Shown: in pieces, positions 61,587 through 64,000 of the stretch
How positions within the stretch are numbered: position 1 is the first letter of the stretch
Layout: every line of letters starts with the position of its first letter
Source: Chloromonas sp. AAM2
Lineage: Eukaryota > Chlorophyta > Chlorophyceae > Chlamydomonadales > Chlamydomonadaceae
Reading direction: 5' to 3'
Assembly: GCA_004335635.1 (NCBI GenBank)
Contig: QAXH01002258.1
Span: 1 to 64,000, forward strand
DNA: 64,000 nucleotides
The notes under the pieces: generated by a model
What the model saw: the letters and a program-made list of their open reading frames with translations, nothing else
What the model was told of the DNA's origin: nothing
Databases searched by the model: none
Position numbers and translations under genes: made by a program

Positions 61587-63007
61587 CTAGCAACATGAAA
61601 CAGTCATGGATGAGGCAGGCTGCTCAGCTGGTGCCTTGGGCAGTGCTGCCACCGGGGCCCTCACATCCCGTCCACACGAACTCAGCCTGCGGCTGAGGGC
61701 CATCGTGAGCTTATCCATCGCCTGCTTGTCCACCAGCCCACCCAGTTCCGCCAGCGCCTCCTTCAGCATGGCAGCCAAATGCTCGGTCAACATGACCGGG
61801 TCAAGTTTCTGCCTCTCCGCTGCACCCTTCTGCTCAGCAAGAGCACGCTCCTGGTCAGCAATTGTCCGCGCCTGAATCGACATCTGCACATTCTGAGCCT
61901 GTATCAATGCTTGCTGTGCAGCTACTGCTTGCTCCAGTGAGGCCTGCACGGCAAGTAAACGATGATGCAATATGCGCTCAGATGCAAGCAAGCACGTCCC
62001 AAGTACATCTGACCCGTTGCAGCTGACTGCCAATATAATGAGGCAAGCATAGAATTAGAAACAGTTGGCTGCTGACAATTGCATCCTCCCAAACCCACCT
62101 TGCTCCGCGTTAGGTCCTTGATTTCTTCATCCTTTGCACGAAGTGCGGCAAGCTGAGTAGCCAAATCATCAACGGTGGCTGCCAAGTCAACCTGCTTCTG
62201 TTTCTTGCGCTGCCTGCATGGGTAAAGCACGGGCATCAATCACTGCATCACCACCGAGTAGTGGGCACACATCGTCGTTCACTACACCTGTCACGCTCGG
62301 TATCTCACCTGTATCGCTGCTGCGCCAGGCGATTCAACTGCGTGCAAAGACAAAACACGAACAGGATGACCGCTGCCCAGTGGACTCCTATCTTGAGCAA
62401 CCTGCTGCCATGCACTCCGCACCTCCTGCTGCTTTGCATTGCGCACGCGACGCCTGCGTTTGGGTTTTCCATGGCCTGCGTTTGAATCCTCCTCATCGCT
62501 TCCTTGCGAACCCACTGTCATGTCGGAAAGCGCTGCGGTGGCGCCGGTGCCTCCAGCGCTGGTACAGTGTCCCAGTTGAGGCCTGCGAGAAAAGAATGCG
62601 ATTGTAGGTGCAGAGCGCGGCAGACAAGCGTCACACGCCAAAGAAAGCTGCCACGTACCATGCTTCGTCGTGCTTCGGGACAGCCGGTGCCGCAGGTGCA
62701 CTGAAGGTAGGCGATTGTAGATCAAGGGCTGTACAAGCAAGGTCAAGAAGAAAGTGTTGTCAGATAACATAGAACCTTCTCCGAGGAACCCCTTGCACCA
62801 CGCACGGCCGACCGCCTCACCCGAACCATCTGATGCCTCTTGCTTGAGTGATTCTGTCCCCACCAAGTCTCCAAAGTTTTGCAGGCTTGGCAAGTCCAGC
62901 TGGGGAGAACCAGCGTCTGGGTTCAGGCCCAACAGCTGAACCAAGTCCTGTTCAAACAGATCAGCACTAGCAGCGGGAAACAACGTCGCCAAGGTTGAAT
63001 CCTCCAT
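61587..63007 (-). CDS. bZIP transcription factor
   Basis: Six minus-strand exons in phase: 62799-63007, 62659-62700, 62423-62582, 62309-62337, 62099-62213 and 61587-61943, about 303 residues. The N-terminal part is acidic with Leu (LFEQDLVQLLGLNPD), like an activation region. A basic run KPKRRRRVRNAKQQE precedes the bZIP signature LNRLAQQRYRQRKKQKQ, in which N-x7-R is met (Asn and the Arg of RYR). It runs into a leucine-zipper heptad stretch, VDDLATQLAALRAKDEEI. The Asn-to-Arg contact segment sits on a 29-nt microexon. The C-terminal part is a long Gln/Ala/Leu helix (AAQQALIQAQNVQMSIQ). It would bind DNA as a dimer in the nucleus; target genes are not predictable. Borders of exons 1 and 2 were chosen by phase (donor TG|GTGCAA). 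Confidence 0.8.
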
Positions 63008-63417
63008 GCACAGCCGCTGTAGATCGGACGAACACGACTGGCAAGCCCTGGGATGACGTGATGCAGCCACAGATACCAAGGCGTGTGTCAAACTGTGTAC
63101 CTACGGCTTGTCAAGGTACTTGCCACTCATAAACCCCCAGAAGGCCGCTCTTGAATCCACCGCAAACCCTCAACGGAATGTCAACGGAGCGAGGAAACCG
63201 AAAAAGACCTCAGGGCTAATGACGACAAACTGCAAGAAGCCGACACCCAAGAACTGAGCATTGCTGTGAACGCCAGCAGCAGGCGGCATCATTTTGCGCT
63301 CGTGCACCCGTCGGCAGGGACAAGCAAAACCCTCGGGCCCCTGCAGGGGGGCCCTGTAGAATGGAACAGGACCAACTCTGGTATCCCTTGGGCCTGGTTG
63401 CCCAGCCCATCTTTGTG
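63008..63417. promoter_or_regulatory. Divergent interval between the bZIP gene and the last partial gene
   Basis: About 410 bp between the bZIP start and the first supported exon of the next gene. The start of that gene is not fixed (an ATG at 63361 is in another frame). No defined motif was seen. Confidence 0.3.
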
Positions 63418-64000
63418 TTTGGAGCGAGCAGTACCACCCCGCTTTTTACCAATGTCCCAGCCAAGCAAAGCGCGTGGCAGCCTCGCATGACCCTATGGCG
63501 CACTGGATTCTCAGCTACGATAGCTCTGCACCTGGACGAGATCTTAACTCAATCGAGCGCGAGCGCCTTTACGTGAGTTTCTCTTTGACAGGGTGCCGTC
63601 AGTGCCCCTTCGTCGGCACACTGGTCATTTTCCTGGCATTTCCGGTGCTGGCCTTAATCAATTAGAGGAAAAGAGGAAAGCTGCTTGAATGTTTGCACAG
63701 GAGTGTGGAGAGCCGCGCCGGCTCGCCTGTAGCCCGTGCGAAGGTTGGCAGGCACCCAAGCAATGGCCAGCTCATTGTGGTGGTGACCCAGGTGAGGTTC
63801 ATCTGCAACGTGGCATCAGTGATAACTGGATATCAATGCAACCATGTTCATCTTCAGCCTGCATGCCGTGGCTTCGTGCTCAAGCTCGAGCATGTATGTC
63901 TGCAGGTGGGCAGCCAAGAATGGCCCGAGTCCAGGCCTGTCCCTCACTTGCCCACTCACTCCGTCGATATACAGCACGCACATGCTCTGCAACGCAAGCT
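63418..64000 (+). CDS. Unidentified protein, 5' exons, gene runs off the window
   Basis: Three exons chain in phase: about 63418-63574 (5' border unknown), 63666-63791 and 63906 to beyond 64000. The product includes HDPMAHWILSYDSSAPGRDL, then SIERERLY joined to RKRGKLLECLHRSVESRAGS, and NGQLIVVVTQ joined to VGSQEWPESRPVPHLP. The donors GTGAGT and GTGAGG are strong. I do not recognise the family. An alternative frame from ATG 63361 (WYPLGLVAQPIFVFG) is open through the first exon but does not continue in phase into the second. Confidence 0.45.

Noticed and set aside
63361..63576. ORF starting at ATG 63361 as the first exon of the last gene
   Set aside because: It ends out of phase with the next exon, while the overlapping frame ending RERLY joins cleanly.

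Overview
This window reads as nuclear DNA of a green alga (Chlorophyta; class not decided). The genes are cut into many short exons with GT..AG introns. Candidate TGTAA poly(A) signals occur, as is usual for chlorophytes. Several products are plastid- or plant-type: a photosystem I assembly factor (Ycf3-interacting protein 1), plant-type TH2 and TH1 thiamin enzymes, and a GEX1-family nuclear fusion protein. No bacterial operon, CRISPR array, rRNA or convincing tRNA gene was seen. Exon borders were worked out by eye from splice sites, codon phase and family resemblance. In every complete model except the tandem-repeat gene, the exon lengths add up to a whole number of codons.

Layout. (1) 96-1641 (+): 3' end of an AAA/dynein-motor-like protein. 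(2) 1997-4479 (-): Y3IP1. (3) 4835-8747 (+): GEX1/Brambleberry-like karyogamy protein. (4) 10399-12571 (-): rhodanese-like protein without the catalytic Cys. (5) 13217-18204 (+): SAP-domain protein of unknown function. (6) 21214-23626 (-): lineage-specific tandem-repeat protein. (7) 24180-30239 (+): SET-domain (SMYD-like) lysine methyltransferase. (8) 33261-37721 (+): LCB2 subunit of serine palmitoyltransferase. (9) 40497-48905 (-): long helical-repeat protein with BTB/POZ domains. (10) 49176-59798 (+): a 24-exon gene with TenA, HAD phosphatase, ThiD and ThiE in one frame, which is a fusion of plant TH2 and TH1. (11) 61587-63007 (-): bZIP transcription factor. (12) about 63418 to the window end (+): unidentified partial gene.

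Most neighbours are arranged head to head across 0.27-0.65 kb (2/3, 4/5, 6/7, 9/10, 11/12), so shared promoters are likely. Genes 1 and 2 converge with candidate poly(A) signals only 19 bp apart. Non-coding DNA carries several repeat families: a SINE-like element with a B-box-like motif, a MITE with about 30-bp inverted ends, a 220-bp dispersed repeat, a 116-bp degenerate tandem repeat, and a 41-bp minisatellite whose unit spans an exon-intron border and which flanks the only assembly gap.

The most striking item is gene 10. HMP salvage, HMP(-P) kinase, thiamin-phosphate synthase and thiamin-phosphate phosphatase appear to lie in one polypeptide of about 1,222 residues. A single exon (54818-55203) contains both the end of the phosphatase and the start of ThiD.
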